Below are positions 26,001 to 39,070 of a DNA stretch of 64,000 nucleotides, in pieces. The position numbers and the translations under genes are program-made. Source of the DNA: Nymphaea colorata (taxonomy: Eukaryota > Streptophyta > Magnoliopsida > Nymphaeales > Nymphaeaceae); assembly GCF_008831285.2 (NCBI RefSeq), contig NC_045148.1:8003001-8067000 (forward strand), written 5' to 3'. The stretch's first letter is position 1, and every line of letters starts with the position of its first letter. A model generated the notes under the pieces. It was not told where the DNA came from. It worked only from the letters and a program-made list of their open reading frames with translations, and did not search any database.

Positions 26001-27160
26001 ATCAAAATGCTCATTTTTTAAGAAATTGGAATTATTAAACAAACGAGGTATTTTGTTACTGAAATTAGGAAACCAAAACCTGAAATTTTGATTCCATTCC
26101 AGTTTGAAGAGGAATTATGATTCTGGAATTTTCATTCTTGAATCAAAATTCCAAACCATCATATGCTCCCTTATTGAAATACAACCTTTTAGCCACATTT
26201 GTATCAGCCGTCACTGAAAACCCTAGGTCTAGGAACTTGTCTTTGTTCATAGTCTAACCAGTTGTCTATTAACCCTTCTCAATGTTAATTGGTCTTCTCT
26301 GTTGTGCTTCTTTAATATGTTTCAACTCACATTACACCTTCACTTTTCTGAGCTTGAGTTCTCTTGTGTTCTTCTGACTTGTTCCTCCTTATTTGACCAA
26401 CCTTCAGGTCTTGGACACTGTTGAAGATAAAGGATTGGAAGCAGTAGCATCTTCATGTCCAGAGTTGGAAGAACTACGTGTTTTTCCTGCTGATCCTTTC
26501 GAGCCTGATCTTGGTGGTGTCACTGAATCTGGGTTTGTTGCTGTCTCATCCGGTTGCCCAAAGTTGAGCTATGTGCTATACTTCTGCAAGCGGATGACAA
26601 ATGCTGCTGTTGAGAAAGTTGCTCAAAACTGTCCAAATTTCACTCACTTTCGTCTCTGTATCATGAACCCATGGGAACCAGATTATCTCACAAATGAGCC
26701 CATGGATGAAGGCTTTGGTGCTGTGGTTAAACATTGCAGCAAAATTCAGAGGCTTGCTGTATCTGGGCTTCTCACTGACCGCACATTTGAGTACATTGGC
26801 AGATATGCCAAGAACTTGGAGACACTTTCCGTGGCATTTGCAGGCAGCAGTGACCAGGGAATGCAGTATGTGTTGCAGGGATGTCCAAAGTTGCGGAAAC
26901 TAGAGATCAGAGATTGTCCATTTGGCAATGCAGCCTTACTATCGGGACTGGAACGCTATGAATCTATGCGGTCATTGTGGATGTCTGCTTGCAAGGTGAC
27001 AATCAATGCCTGCAAGATACTGGCACGGCAGATGCCTAGGCTCAATGTAGAGGTAATCAAGGAAGGTGAGAGTGATGAGATGCAGGCAGAGAAAGTGTAT
27101 GTATACAGGACGGTGGCCGGCCCCAGAACAGATGCACCACCTTTTGTTCTTACCCTCTGA
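23048..27160 (+). CDS. F-box/LRR auxin co-receptor, TIR1/AFB family, AFB6-like (3 exons)
   Basis: This is the substrate receptor of an SCF ubiquitin ligase that binds auxin together with Aux/IAA repressors and sends them for degradation in the nucleus. Exons are 23048-23550, 24764-25256 and 26408-27160, joined by a split Arg codon and a phase-0 junction; the product is 582 aa, close to TIR1 (594) and AFB2 (575). The F-box covers about residues 19-60 (FPDEVLEHV...SLVCKDWY). The LRR solenoid follows, with the family blocks FIGNCY (61-66), [11 protein letters not shown] (85-95), [62 protein letters not shown] and MRSLWMS. The C-terminus is [22 protein letters not shown] 23048 is the first ATG in frame and lies just before the F-box; the AFB4/5-type N-terminal extension is missing. 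The middle and end read like the AFB6 clade (inference). Arg90 replaces TIR1 His78. Exon 1 is more GC-rich than exons 2 and 3. Confidence 0.93.
23551..24763 (+). other. Intron 1 of the TIR1/AFB gene
   Basis: A 1.2-kb, T-rich intron with a short TA tract near 23976-23990. The apparent open frames at 23545-23945 run over T-rich DNA and are not exons. Confidence 0.8.
25361..25785. repeat. Tandem duplication, period about 209 bp, two copies
   Basis: GAGCATGGTTTC at 25361 recurs at 25570. Long shared stretches include TTTTCAGCATTGACCAATAA and GCCTTTGAGTGTCTGAT. Substitutions are scattered along the copies, so the duplication is not very recent. Confidence 0.9.
25963..26171. mobile_element. Probable MITE in intron 2 of the TIR1/AFB gene
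   Basis: The left end GAGGGCGTTTGATATACC is matched in inverted form by the right end, which on the other strand reads AGGGAGCATATGATGG. The inside is non-coding and rich in GGAATT, TTTTGATTCC and GAATCAAAA motifs. Flanks TTATTTTA and TTATTGAA could be a degenerate 8-bp target duplication, as in hAT elements. Confidence 0.5.
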
Positions 27161-28967
27161 ATGATGTCCTTCTGGTATGTTTCTCTCTGATTCTGCTATC
27201 TTAAAACTAAAAGTTTAGATTATTCATCATAGTTTGTAGCAAGTTTGTGCAAAAGGATTTATGTTATTATCTTTTTCTCCAGGTAATTTTCATTGTTTCA
27301 GGAACTAGAAACAGATTATCTTTTTTTTGTTTGATTACATTACAGCTTTCTTGCCGTTGTACTCTCTGTGAGAAACTTTTTATACCTGATCGTGAAACTC
27401 TTCAACAGCATGGTTCTAACCACCAGTCACTGAAATTTTATTTTTCATATGCGTATACATTAAGAAGTGTTTTTCTAGTGCATGATGAGCAAAGTTTTTG
27501 TATATGTTTGGAAATTATGCTTTGGGTCTATGGTTCTAGGTTGACCTTCAATGATCTCCTTTGTAATAGGAAAAAAGAAAGAAAAGCAGCTGAAAATCCA
27601 GAGAGAAAAGTTATGCCTCTTTTTGATCTCTTCATTTTGCATGTGTTTGTCTGAATTGGGGTGAGCCATAAACCACCGAACCTTACAAGGAGGATATCAT
27701 AGGGAAGATTGCAACAGGATGCAGGGTAGAACCTGAGGCTGATTCAGAATCTTCAACTTGACGTCTTTGATACTCTCCTCTCACCACACACCCCTTGACA
27801 GGGTCTTCATTGTAGTGTTTTGGTTAAGTTTTAACTACACATGCTAGTGATATTTTATGTGAAAAGAAAAATAGTTATACCTTGGTTTTAAGAGGGGGTG
27901 GCGGGGGTGGGTATACATGAGGCAAACTTGTGATGGAAGAATCCTATGGCCGAAAAAAAGCATCTAGACTTGTGACCCTACATGTGTTGCTGATAGTCAT
28001 CGAGAATAATTTGAAGCACTCAGTTTGTAAATCTACTGTTACAGCTATTATAAACGGCATACTACAAGGCTCGCCCGGTTGCAGATTTACTTCAAGGGCT
28101 TCCAAAAAAGGAGGAGAGCTGGCCAGGCTACTAAAAAGGTGCGGCTACAACAATGGGTGTTAAGGACCTGAATTCTCGCCATACCTCCAGAACAAGCTGT
28201 AATTCCTGTCAAACCCCTGGACTAAATTCCCTACTTTTCAGATCTCTTATTTGTGGGAATGATATCTGTGGCAGTAAGGAAAACTTTGGTAGTAGTGTTA
28301 GTGGTAGCAACATTAACATTTTAATGTTCAATCTCCCTACGAAACAAGCGTTCCAAAGAAATTCAAGGACTGCAAGAGTGAGCTTGACTGCGTCCTACTG
28401 CAGGGCTGGACCCTCTCTCCTATCACGACTTTGTTTTCTCACTGTTTCCCTTACTTTTCTCTGGAGCTCTCACGTTCGTTCATGTTGTGCAACTGGGATC
28501 GAACGTTCTGTTATTATTGTGATTTTTCTGTATTCAAGTTAGCTTACCATTCCATGTAGTCGGTCTGCAAGGGAGTCATTTCACATCAGACAAATGGCGT
28601 TGTGCTTGAGACATTTCAGTTAAGGTTGGGGAGAGACGAGAGGTGCGGAGAGAGTGAGGTCCAACCTGGGAGTGTGTGCACCAAACGTAGCAGACTGCCT
28701 TTCATCCTGTTCCCTTTTAGTAGTTTGGTTCTGAATGAAGTTTGTAGGGAGGCTGATGACTTGTGGGAATGCGGATCTGCTTGTTTGATAGGAACCCGAT
28801 TGGTGTAACCTTCTGAGCAATTATGTGTTCAATTTCTTGGACTCCATATCAAATGCAGATACCCATTGTCAACATATCAAAGTTTTCATCTTGATGGCAT
28901 TGTGCTACAGTTTTTCTTGGGGATTTTTTCTTTTTTCGGACCTACCTTTTGCCTATAATTTTAGAAA
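27161..28967. other. 3' flank of the TIR1/AFB gene and intergenic DNA
   Basis: Includes the 3' untranslated region of the receptor gene. GT and AG signals near 27176 and 27300 would allow an intron within it, but this is not decidable here. The frames at 27247-28542 and 28602-28808 show no family resemblance. Confidence 0.5.
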
Positions 28968-29107
28968 GGGATGTTTCTTATAACTTTTTTTTAACACGAG
29001 CTACTGTTTTCATAAAAATTGTGAAATGAGAATTTACTTAGGGATGTTATAACTTTTTTTAACACGAGCTACTGTTTTCATAAAAATTGTGAAATGAGAA
29101 TTTACTT
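28968..29107. repeat. Tandem duplication, period about 73 bp, two copies
   Basis: GGGATGTT..TATAACTTTTTT and the following AACACGAGCTACTGTTTTCA..TGAGAATTTACTT occur at 28968 and again at 29041 with near identity, indicating a fairly recent duplication. Non-coding. Confidence 0.9.
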
Positions 29108-29511
29108 CCATTAACCTGAGAAACAAAAAAGGTCAAAAAGGAAATATTGTTAGCTTGGTCGATAAATGTATAGTTTAAAGAAAATGGTAACGTGAGTTTC
29201 AGCTCAAATTTTTATTTGAAAATTTTCATGAAAAGTGAGGCTTCTACTAAAAAATTACAAAATGCGTCTTCATGTTAAATTATAAGAAAATTATATATAA
29301 AAAAAAATTTCCTTCACTTTTTGATTGAGGGGGAGTTGCTGCATCTGCATGTTCGATGATACGGTTATCTACAGAGCTGCTTTGCAGTCTCTTTCCTGAG
29401 TCAGTGTATACCTAAGAGTGTAAGATGCATGGTGTTCGAAAAAGGTTTACATTCATATGTTTAGCTAGTGGCTGCATCCGGGGCTCGTTTTCACTCAAAC
29501 TGAGTTCATTC

Positions 29512-29905
29512 GTGGTGGAGCAAGAAATTTTTGCTAATGGGGCATTGTTATAGAAATTCTAATTTTTGCTAATGGGGCACTGTTATAGAAATTCTAATTT
29601 CTAAAAAGGCACAACATATATACATATGTAAATAACTGTAAGAAATCTATGTATAAATAAATAAAAATTTTGTTGTTGGCTGGGAAACTGCCCACGTCAG
29701 CCTATATGTAGCTACGAGACTGGTTCATTTAAGAATTGCTTTTGCTTCTACCTTGTAATCAGCAGCCAAGTTAGAAATTTCTGGCTGAGAGGCACCATTA
29801 ATACTTCAAAGAACTTTTAAGGGACAAATAATGAAATGAATGTAGAAATACACAAGTTTTTTGTGGATTCTAATCTCCCAAGTGCCTCCGCCACTGCTTA
29901 TCATC
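29512..29905. repeat. Two copies of the GGCAATTGCCCAC-type dispersed element
   Basis: The first copy (about 29512-29706) contains a short internal tandem repeat, AATTTTTGCTAATGGGGCA, twice, and ends at GGGAAACTGCCCACGTCAGCC. The second (about 29768-29905) begins GTTAGAAATTTCTGGC and ends near CCTCCGCCACTGC. Both resemble the element at 19130. Boundaries are approximate. Confidence 0.45.
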
Positions 29906-30913
29906 TATTAATGCATGCTTATGACCGAATATCTGGACGAATAATTAATGTGCATGGTATTTTCGCATGAGCAGATCCAATGCCGTTGATTCACCCGGCA
30001 ATCACCCTCGAATGGTGCCTGTGAGTGTGAATGGGAGCTTTAGATGTAAGACTCGAAATTTTGGGGGCTACTCAAGGTGGTGATACAGTAGTTCTCGAAT
30101 TTGGATTGTGGTCTCCGATTCTGTAAAATATAATTAAACTGGACATAGAGTTGGATAAGAAGCAAGAGATGGGAATTAAGAAATCTATCTAATAGGTCAT
30201 TCGTTCAAAAGTAAGCTAGAATGTAGCTGCAAGTCCCAAAAGGTTCTTCACTCTCCTGGTTAGGTATACAAGGTTCCAAAGTAAAGGATCTCACAAGATG
30301 AAAGCATTGGAAGACCATCTTGGAAAAAGGCTATTGGAAGCATAATTTGCATTCTTTTGGGCGTGATTCGTGAAGGGATGTTTTTTTAAATGCATCCCGA
30401 GCTGCAGCTTCCTTGGGTATTGAAAAAGCAATTAGCTCGTTAGAAGATATTGTTTCATCCTTGACTAATTTCTTTTACAGGTTTTTTTTTCTTAGTAACA
30501 TAGAAGATCTTCGGTTCACTTTGCATTATGAATATCTTGTTGACTTGAAATATCTAAATACATGCAGTTTTAAAGATAGAAACTTGGGTTATTCAACAGG
30601 GAGAAAACTGGCTTGAGATGGTTGGACTTGGAAGAAGCTGAACCCCTTGCCATGTTGCTCACCCCTGATGAGCTGAAACCTCCTTCATCATCACTTATAA
30701 ATAACTGCCTAACGTCTGAGAAATACAAGTAAATACATGACTGTAGAATAATTCAAAAACGCATACTTCATCGCAAGAACGTTAAACTTTATTTAAGAAT
30801 ACCATTCCTAATAGACAAGAAACTATCCTTAAATGAAAAGTTCTGTACATCTTACATTTTTGGCTATTCGCCTGTGATTTTGCCCTCTTTCTGTGAGTAT
30901 AGAGATAAAAGGC

Positions 30914-30971
<58 letters not shown>

Positions 30972-31758
30972 TGGACAAGAACCGATGGGTCCTAAGCTCA
31001 ACATTCTTCAATATCATTAAGATAGCACCCTTCAAGATTTGAACTGAGGACATGACTATAACACACCAAGCAACCTAACTGGTTGTGCTACCCATCATTT
31101 GGTGAGAGAGAGAGAGAGAGATGCAAAATTATGAAGAAATTTACTTGAAAAGTATGGTTTGTGAAATTTTCATTTTTGGAGTAAATTGTCTCCTATGCTA
31201 TGGATAAAGTAGTTTTTTTTTTTTCAAATTTAGTATTGTTTCCATTTGTAAAGCATCTGTTTGTGAATTATCTTATAAAGTAAGCGGGTTGTTTGTAATT
31301 TTGAAACGTCATGCAGTTATTGTATGTCCAAATTTGGGCAGTTATGTATAGACTTCTTATTAAGATAATAGTAAAACTCATGTCTTAAGAGTTCGTCATA
31401 TGTATCTGTCCCCATAACCTCAAAACTCATGAGTATGTTGGCATCTCGCTGCACTCAGGCTGAAAACAAGTGCTCACTGACTTCATATTTAATCATATAT
31501 GATTTTCAGTGTGGAGCCAAAGCAAACTTAGCTGGCACTCTTTATGATCTCGTCTATAATTTTGTCTTATTTTCATGATAGCCTATAGATTACTTTAATT
31601 AAGTTATCTTCAAAATGGCCATAATGGCTTCACCAATTGGTAGTCATCATATGCTTTTGGATCTCTTGGAAGATGAACAATTACATATGCTGGTTTCTCA
31701 ATTTATTAGAAATGCATGCCAATGGTTAGGATTGGGCCAGCAATACATATACTATATA
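29906..31758. other. Intergenic DNA with a long (AG)n tract
   Basis: The main feature is an uninterrupted AG microsatellite at about 30914-30968, with a shorter one near 31103-31120. No gene was recognised. Confidence 0.6.
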
Positions 31759-31963
31759 CAGGGGTGGAGCCAGTATTTTTTTCAAGGGCGGGCCAAACGG
31801 AGGTTGGGTTTTTTGGGTTTGATTTGGGTGGGGCCAAATTAAACTCACAACCAAAAAATACATAGGGCAACAAAATTTTTTTATCTTTTACGATGTATTT
31901 TTTTTTTTTTTAATTCATGGTGGGGCCATGGCCTAGGCGGGCCCTCCCCTCCCTCCGCCCCTG
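31759..31963 (+). mobile_element. hAT-like MITE, family 1
   Basis: It begins CAGGGGTGGAGCCAGTATTT and ends CCCTCCGCCCCTG, giving short terminal inverted repeats of the CAGGGGCGGA type seen in Tip100-like hAT elements. The flanking 8-mers ACTATATA and ACTAATAG agree at six positions and may be the target duplication. Length is 205 bp and there is no coding content. Related copies are at 41304-41510 (opposite strand) and 54858-55041. Confidence 0.65.
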
Positions 31964-33497
31964 ACTAATAGACAACTGACACAATGGATCAGATTCTAGC
32001 TAGTTGGTGGGGATCATTGCCCACACCAGTTCCTTAATGTTTCTTTATGTTCACATTAGCATATTGAAATATCTGTTCTGTTATATACATGAACAATGCC
32101 CTTTCGGATACGAAAATCTGTGAATGAGTCCCTTTCGAATACGAAAATCTGTGAATGAGTACTCCAAGAAATTGTTCTGGTTTTGCCAGTGGATCACTGA
32201 TTCTCCTTCCATGTTAATTTTTCATTCTCATATCTTACAAACAAGCTATTTGTTGATGCTGTTTAAGTGAGAAAGAACATTTCCTGTCATTATTTGTGGA
32301 CCAAGTAGCTTATGTCTTACCTTATAAGGGACTCTTCTTTATCAATGGTAGAACCATTTGCTTGATAATAAAAGACCAAAAGAGTACTTGCTGCTCACTA
32401 GATCAATCTGTCCTGCCATATATAGGAGCTACATAGCATCCTGCACCAACTACCCCGTAGAGCTTTTCACAGGGATCTCGTGATGAATATGGGAGGATCT
32501 TTCTTTCTCTTTCCCTACACGCGGGCACACACACACCCAAGAAAAAATTTCCACAGACTAAAAGTTCCAGAAACCATAAAAGATCTTGGTATATTGTTTG
32601 CTGCATGCCATGTTTGGTTATAAAGCAAACAGATTTAATATTTCCACCGACTGAGCTCCCCAAAGCAGTTCCGGCTTCAAGAATTAAGAAGGATCCTGTG
32701 AGTCTCACGGCGCCGTTCAAAGCAATCAACAATCAACACTTCTCGTGAACCATGATTGGTATCTCAAAGCTTTGTCATCTTCTTTCATGGCGTCATCTGC
32801 ACATGGCAGCCGAAGAAAACAAACGAAGCGGGAGCTCTGCTTCTTGGATCCTTTTGAAAATTAATCCTCTGTCTCTTCTGTAGCTAGGAACTAAGCTTTA
32901 CGTTGTTTTAGCATTGAGAACGTACGCATCTGTCCTAACCACATTGTCTACTCAGGTTAGCATCTTTCCTGCAATGATCCAAGACAAAGTAACAAAAAGG
33001 GAAAACTTCATCTTTAAGGGTGTCTGGTTTGGAAGGAGCCTGAGTTTTGTAGGACTTTTTATTCATCTCGTTTGCTTTCTGCTTCAAATCAGTAAATATC
33101 ACATAACATTACCGGATTAAAAATTCAGACTCACCAAACATATGCAAACTTCAGATGCTAAAGAGAACACAAGATCAGAATGTCGTTTGCTGTTCCTGTC
33201 CATCTTCTCAGAACCAGATAGTTGGATTATACATGGCAATTCACCCCATGTTTTGGGTATAGAAAGCAAGACGATGCGTAAAATTTTTTCGGGTGGGCAT
33301 TTTAATTTCTTGCCGACCTCTTCTCTGAAACTTTTGGTCCTTATTTGCATATTCTTCTGATAGTCGAAGAAAAGAATAACAACATAATCTCTTGATCAAT
33401 CACCCCCTTTCACCAATCAGAGTTTTGTCAACACGTAATCCATTTCATGGGCATCTATGCAGATGTCAATCTTAAGAAATGCAAGAACGTCTCAAAT

Positions 33498-33545
<48 letters not shown>

Positions 33546-34204
33546 GAGAGAGAGATCTGCGGCAACCTCTAGTTGCCGGGTCAATTTATTTATTTATTTA
33601 TTTATTTATTTTTTTTTTCATTGCCAAAATTCGTCGGAAAAGATGCATTCAATAGAGGCGGCCGGCAGATTTCGATTTACCATTTGGTCGCTACCTGTAA
33701 AAACTCCCCTTTGTGCATTTTCGTGCTTCTTTTCTCTGCTTTATCATTAAGATGTTTCCTACTCCCATTTGATATTTTTTTATGAAAAGGACACCACGAT
33801 ATGGAACTTTTGTCAATGTTGTGCAAGTGGTTTCTTATTTCACTCATTTCATATATGAGTTTGATAGGTTACTGAATGACCTTTCATGTTAGAAGTTAGT
33901 CATTTGTTGCAAATTGATTTGTAAGTTCATTGTTCATTTGTTATTACTTTATATTTTATTCGCCTTGAAACCTATTATGTAGTAAGCTTTAAACATTCAA
34001 TACGGCTATTGACTAACAAGAATGACAAGTATGTTAATTTGATTTTTGAAGTAACAGGCAAAATTTTTTAAAGCTTGTTGATAAACTGAAAGGGGGGAAG
34101 ATCTCATGGAAGAAGTTGAGTTTAAAAGTCAAGTAGGCTAAATCAATATCCATATGGTGAATTCCCAAAAAACTGGAAGAGAGTTTCTATGCTAATTAGC
34201 GGTA
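31964..34204. other. Intergenic DNA, no gene supported
   Basis: A 31-bp direct duplication (TTTCGRATACGAAAATCTG) lies at about 32101-32161. A (TA)n tract runs from about 33499 to 33541, followed by a TTTA repeat near 33585-33611. A minus-strand frame at 32403-32732 is open for 109 codons but has no recognisable domain. Confidence 0.5.
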
Positions 34205-34670
34205 CACACAAGCCAAGTCGAGCCCGAGCTTAGCTAGCTCGAACTCGAGTCAAGCTCCTTATAGCAAACTCGAGCTTGACTCGACTACACAAAATTGAGC
34301 TTAAACTCGACTCGTCTAACCCATTTAACTCATTTAGGCGGTAACTCATGTAAGCATTAACTCATTTAACTAGTGTAATTTGTTTAACTAGTGTTAGAGT
34401 TAACTCGTGTAACTTGTGAAAATATGTTCTACCCTCAAAGTTGAAACCATTGATTGGGTGAACCGGCTTTAGAATATTATATGGAGTACAAGTGTGAAGG
34501 GAGTCAAGTATAACCGAGTCGAGTTCTTGAAACTTGAACTCAACTCGTTTATCATTTCGAGTATATTTGTAAGCTCAAACTCAGTTTGTTATAAACGAGT
34601 CAAGCACGAGCTGAGTTTTTTCTTGCGAATTCGAGTCGAGGCCGAGTTGGCTCAGCTCATTGTGCAACCC
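34205..34670. repeat. GAGCTCGA-rich dispersed repeat, copy 2
   Basis: It starts with CAAGCCAAGTCGAGCCCGAG and ends near CGAGTTGGCTCAGCTCATTG. It carries repeated AACTCGAGTC-type units and a block of ACTCATTTAACT repeats in the middle. Same family as 21070-21575. Confidence 0.65.
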
Positions 34671-34703
34671 TTATGCTAATCCTTTACTGGGTTGTATTAC
34701 TCA

Positions 34704-37170
<2,467 letters not shown>

Positions 37171-37171
37171 G

Positions 37172-37211
<40 letters not shown>
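37171..37211. repeat. (CT)n tract in the presumed 5' leader of ARM gene 1
   Basis: An almost pure CT repeat of about 40 bases that ends about 60 bases before the first in-frame ATG. CT/GA tracts in plant leaders can bind GAGA-type BPC proteins; whether this one does is unknown. Confidence 0.9.
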
Positions 37212-37212
<1 letters not shown>

Positions 37213-37259
37213 GAACATCCAGCAACACGTTGGAGAACTAGGTGTCCTTTTTGCCTGAA

Positions 37260-37298
37260 ATGGGCATCTCCCAATGCGTCCACTGGTTGAAGGAATAG
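37260..37298 (+). promoter_or_regulatory. Overlapping upstream ORF of ARM gene 1 (12 codons)
   Basis: An ATG at 37260, with G at -3 and G at +4, opens a 12-codon frame that ends at a TAG at 37298. It overlaps the longest ARM start (37274) in another frame. The 37274 ATG itself has C at -3 and C at +4, a poor context. Confidence 0.5.
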
Positions 37299-39070
37299 TG
37301 AAACTGGAAATGTGGAAGCAGGATGATCAGCTGAAGCCGGAGAAGGAGAAGGCGGCGGAGGAGTTGGGGAAGCATGTGGAATCCCGACAGCAGGAGTATG
37401 GATTGCGTCGAGCAGTGGAGTTGATTGCGTCGGTGACGGTCGGCACACACTCGACGCGGACTTTCCCGGTGAAGTGGCAATCCATCCGCGCTAAGCTCGA
37501 TCGGCTCCACTCCGACCTCTCCAAGGCGTTGCTCCTTCTAGACTCCGCGTCGGCCTCCGACAACGGCGGCCATGCCGGCGAGCTCTCCGCCCTTGGTGTC
37601 CGGTCGATCATTGCAACGCTGCATAAATGTGCCGCCATGGCGCACATCTGCACGGAGCTGACCTACAGTGGGAAGCTTCTGATGCAGAGCGACCTTGACA
37701 AGATCTGCGGTCGCCTCGACGAGCATCTCCGGCGCATAGACGCTGCGTATCAGTCGGGAGCCCTTGCTGCCCATGCTCTGGCGATCGTCGTCTCCCGGCC
37801 TCCCGCCGGTGCACCTCGAGAGGACGTTCAGTTTTTCGTGCGCGACCTCTTCACTCGTGTGCAGATCGGAACCAGAGCCATGAAGGTCGAGGCACTCCGG
37901 GCACTTGAGGAGATCGTCTGCGAGGAGAAGTACCAGAGGATCGTCGTCCAGACCGGCGAGGTAGCTCAACTGGTGGTGGTTTTGGAGTCGGACGACGTCG
38001 AGCTCAGCAATAAAGCGGCAAGAATTCTAGCAGCAATCGCTCGGAACGAAGAGCACAAGGCTGAGCTCGTCTCCGCCGGAGTCATCCCCCCGGCAATCAG
38101 GCTTTTGGAGAAGGGCAGAGGCCAAGGGAGGGAAGCCGCCGCCGTGGTGCTTAACCGACTCACTGCTTACTCAGAGAACGCATGGTCAGTTTCATCTCTA
38201 GGAGGAGTAACGGCGTCGTTAGCCGCCTGCCACACCACGGAGAGCGTCCTTCGGCGAGAGGCAGCCGGGATACTGAGGAACCTGGCAGGAGTGGAGGAGA
38301 TCCGGCGGTTCATGGTGGACGAGGGCGTTGCCTCGGTCGTCATCCGCCTTCTAAATGCAGGCGATGACGACACAAAGATTTATGCGACTGATTGCTTACG
38401 AATGATGTCATCCGGCGACGGATTTTCTAAGAACTTAATTGTTAAGGAGGGTGGTGTCCAGTCGCTGGTGTCTACTTTGGGTTCGAAGTCGCCGGAGTGC
38501 CGGGAGTTGGCATTGCAGGCCATCGGAAACTTGGTATCGTCACCAAACTCGGCAAAGATCGTCGTTCTTTCCGGCTTCCTCGGCTGGATCCCTTTGATCC
38601 TTAGATTCGGAGAGTTTGGAAAGCAGCAGCCTGCGGTGCGGGCCGTGAGAGACCTTGTGAAGCTATCCGATGAGGCAAAACGTGCTGCCGGAGACGCGGG
38701 AATCATGCCGGAGTTGCTCAAGCTTCTCGACGCAAAGTCCGTCGCAGTGAGAGAGATGGCCGCGGAGGCAATATCGGAGATCCTCACCGTCCCCAAAAGC
38801 AGGAACAAGTTTGTTCAAGAAGATCACAACATCGTTCGCGTCCTCCAAGTGCTCGACTCAGACACCGGCACCGGGGTGCGACATTTTCTCCTTCTTGGTC
38901 TCATTTCGGTATCAGGTTCCCCGACGGGCAGACGGAAGATCGCGTCGTCCGACAAGGCGCACGCCGTCGAGCGGCTCGCAGCGGCTGATGACCCGGAGGC
39001 GAGGCGCATTCTCCGGCGCATAGCCGGCAGCAAATTCAAACAGATCCTTGGCGGCATTTGGAGATCATGA
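37274..39070 (+). CDS. Armadillo-repeat protein, At5g50900 type, copy 1 (intronless)
   Basis: An intronless frame of 598 codons. The N-terminal third (about 25-200) is helical and carries the family blocks FPVKWQSIRAKLDRLHSDL, LTYSGKLLMQSDLD and IVVSRPPAGAPREDV. About residues 200-520 form a series of armadillo repeats, recognisable by motifs such as NKAARILAAIARNEEHKAEL, REAAAVVLNRL, REAAGILRNLAGV and CRELALQAIGNL. The C-terminus has FVQEDHNIVRVLQVLD and ends KFKQILGGIWRS. The overall order matches Arabidopsis At5g50900, for which I know no firm biochemical role; ARM repeats usually bind proteins. The longest frame starts at 37274, but the ATG at 37310 (MWKQ) aligns with the family start MGK and may be the true one (586 aa). 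It has a tandem paralogue at 43481. GC-rich compared with its flanks. Confidence 0.9.
   Translation: MRPLVEGIVKLEMWKQDDQLKPEKEKAAEELGKHVESRQQEYGLRRAVELIASVTVGTHSTRTFPVKWQSIRAKLDRLHSDLSKALLLLDSASASDNGGHAGELSALGVRSIIATLHKCAAMAHICTELTYSGKLLMQSDLDKICGRLDEHLRRIDAAYQSGALAAHALAIVVSRPPAGAPREDVQFFVRDLFTRVQIGTRAMKVEALRALEEIVCEEKYQRIVVQTGEVAQLVVVLESDDVELSNKAARILAAIARNEEHKAELVSAGVIPPAIRLLEKGRGQGREAAAVVLNRLTAYSENAWSVSSLGGVTASLAACHTTESVLRREAAGILRNLAGVEEIRRFMVDEGVASVVIRLLNAGDDDTKIYATDCLRMMSSGDGFSKNLIVKEGGVQSLVSTLGSKSPECRELALQAIGNLVSSPNSAKIVVLSGFLGWIPLILRFGEFGKQQPAVRAVRDLVKLSDEAKRAAGDAGIMPELLKLLDAKSVAVREMAAEAISEILTVPKSRNKFVQEDHNIVRVLQVLDSDTGTGVRHFLLLGLISVSGSPTGRRKIASSDKAHAVERLAAADDPEARRILRRIAGSKFKQILGGIWRS

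Larger units (their letters stand above)
25257..26407 (+). other. Intron 2 of the TIR1/AFB gene
   Basis: A 1.15-kb intron holding a two-copy tandem duplication (25361-25785) and a probable MITE (25963-26171). The splice removes a read-through frame at the end of exon 2, and the LRR sequence [14 protein letters not shown] is restored exactly. Confidence 0.85.

Noticed and set aside
31030-31100. Possible tRNA-like segment near ACCAAGCAACCTAACTGGTTG
   Set aside because: No acceptor stem or T-loop consensus could be fitted.
32403-32732. 109-codon minus-strand frame in the spacer
   Set aside because: The sequence has no recognisable motif, no partner exons and no promoter; too little support to call a gene.
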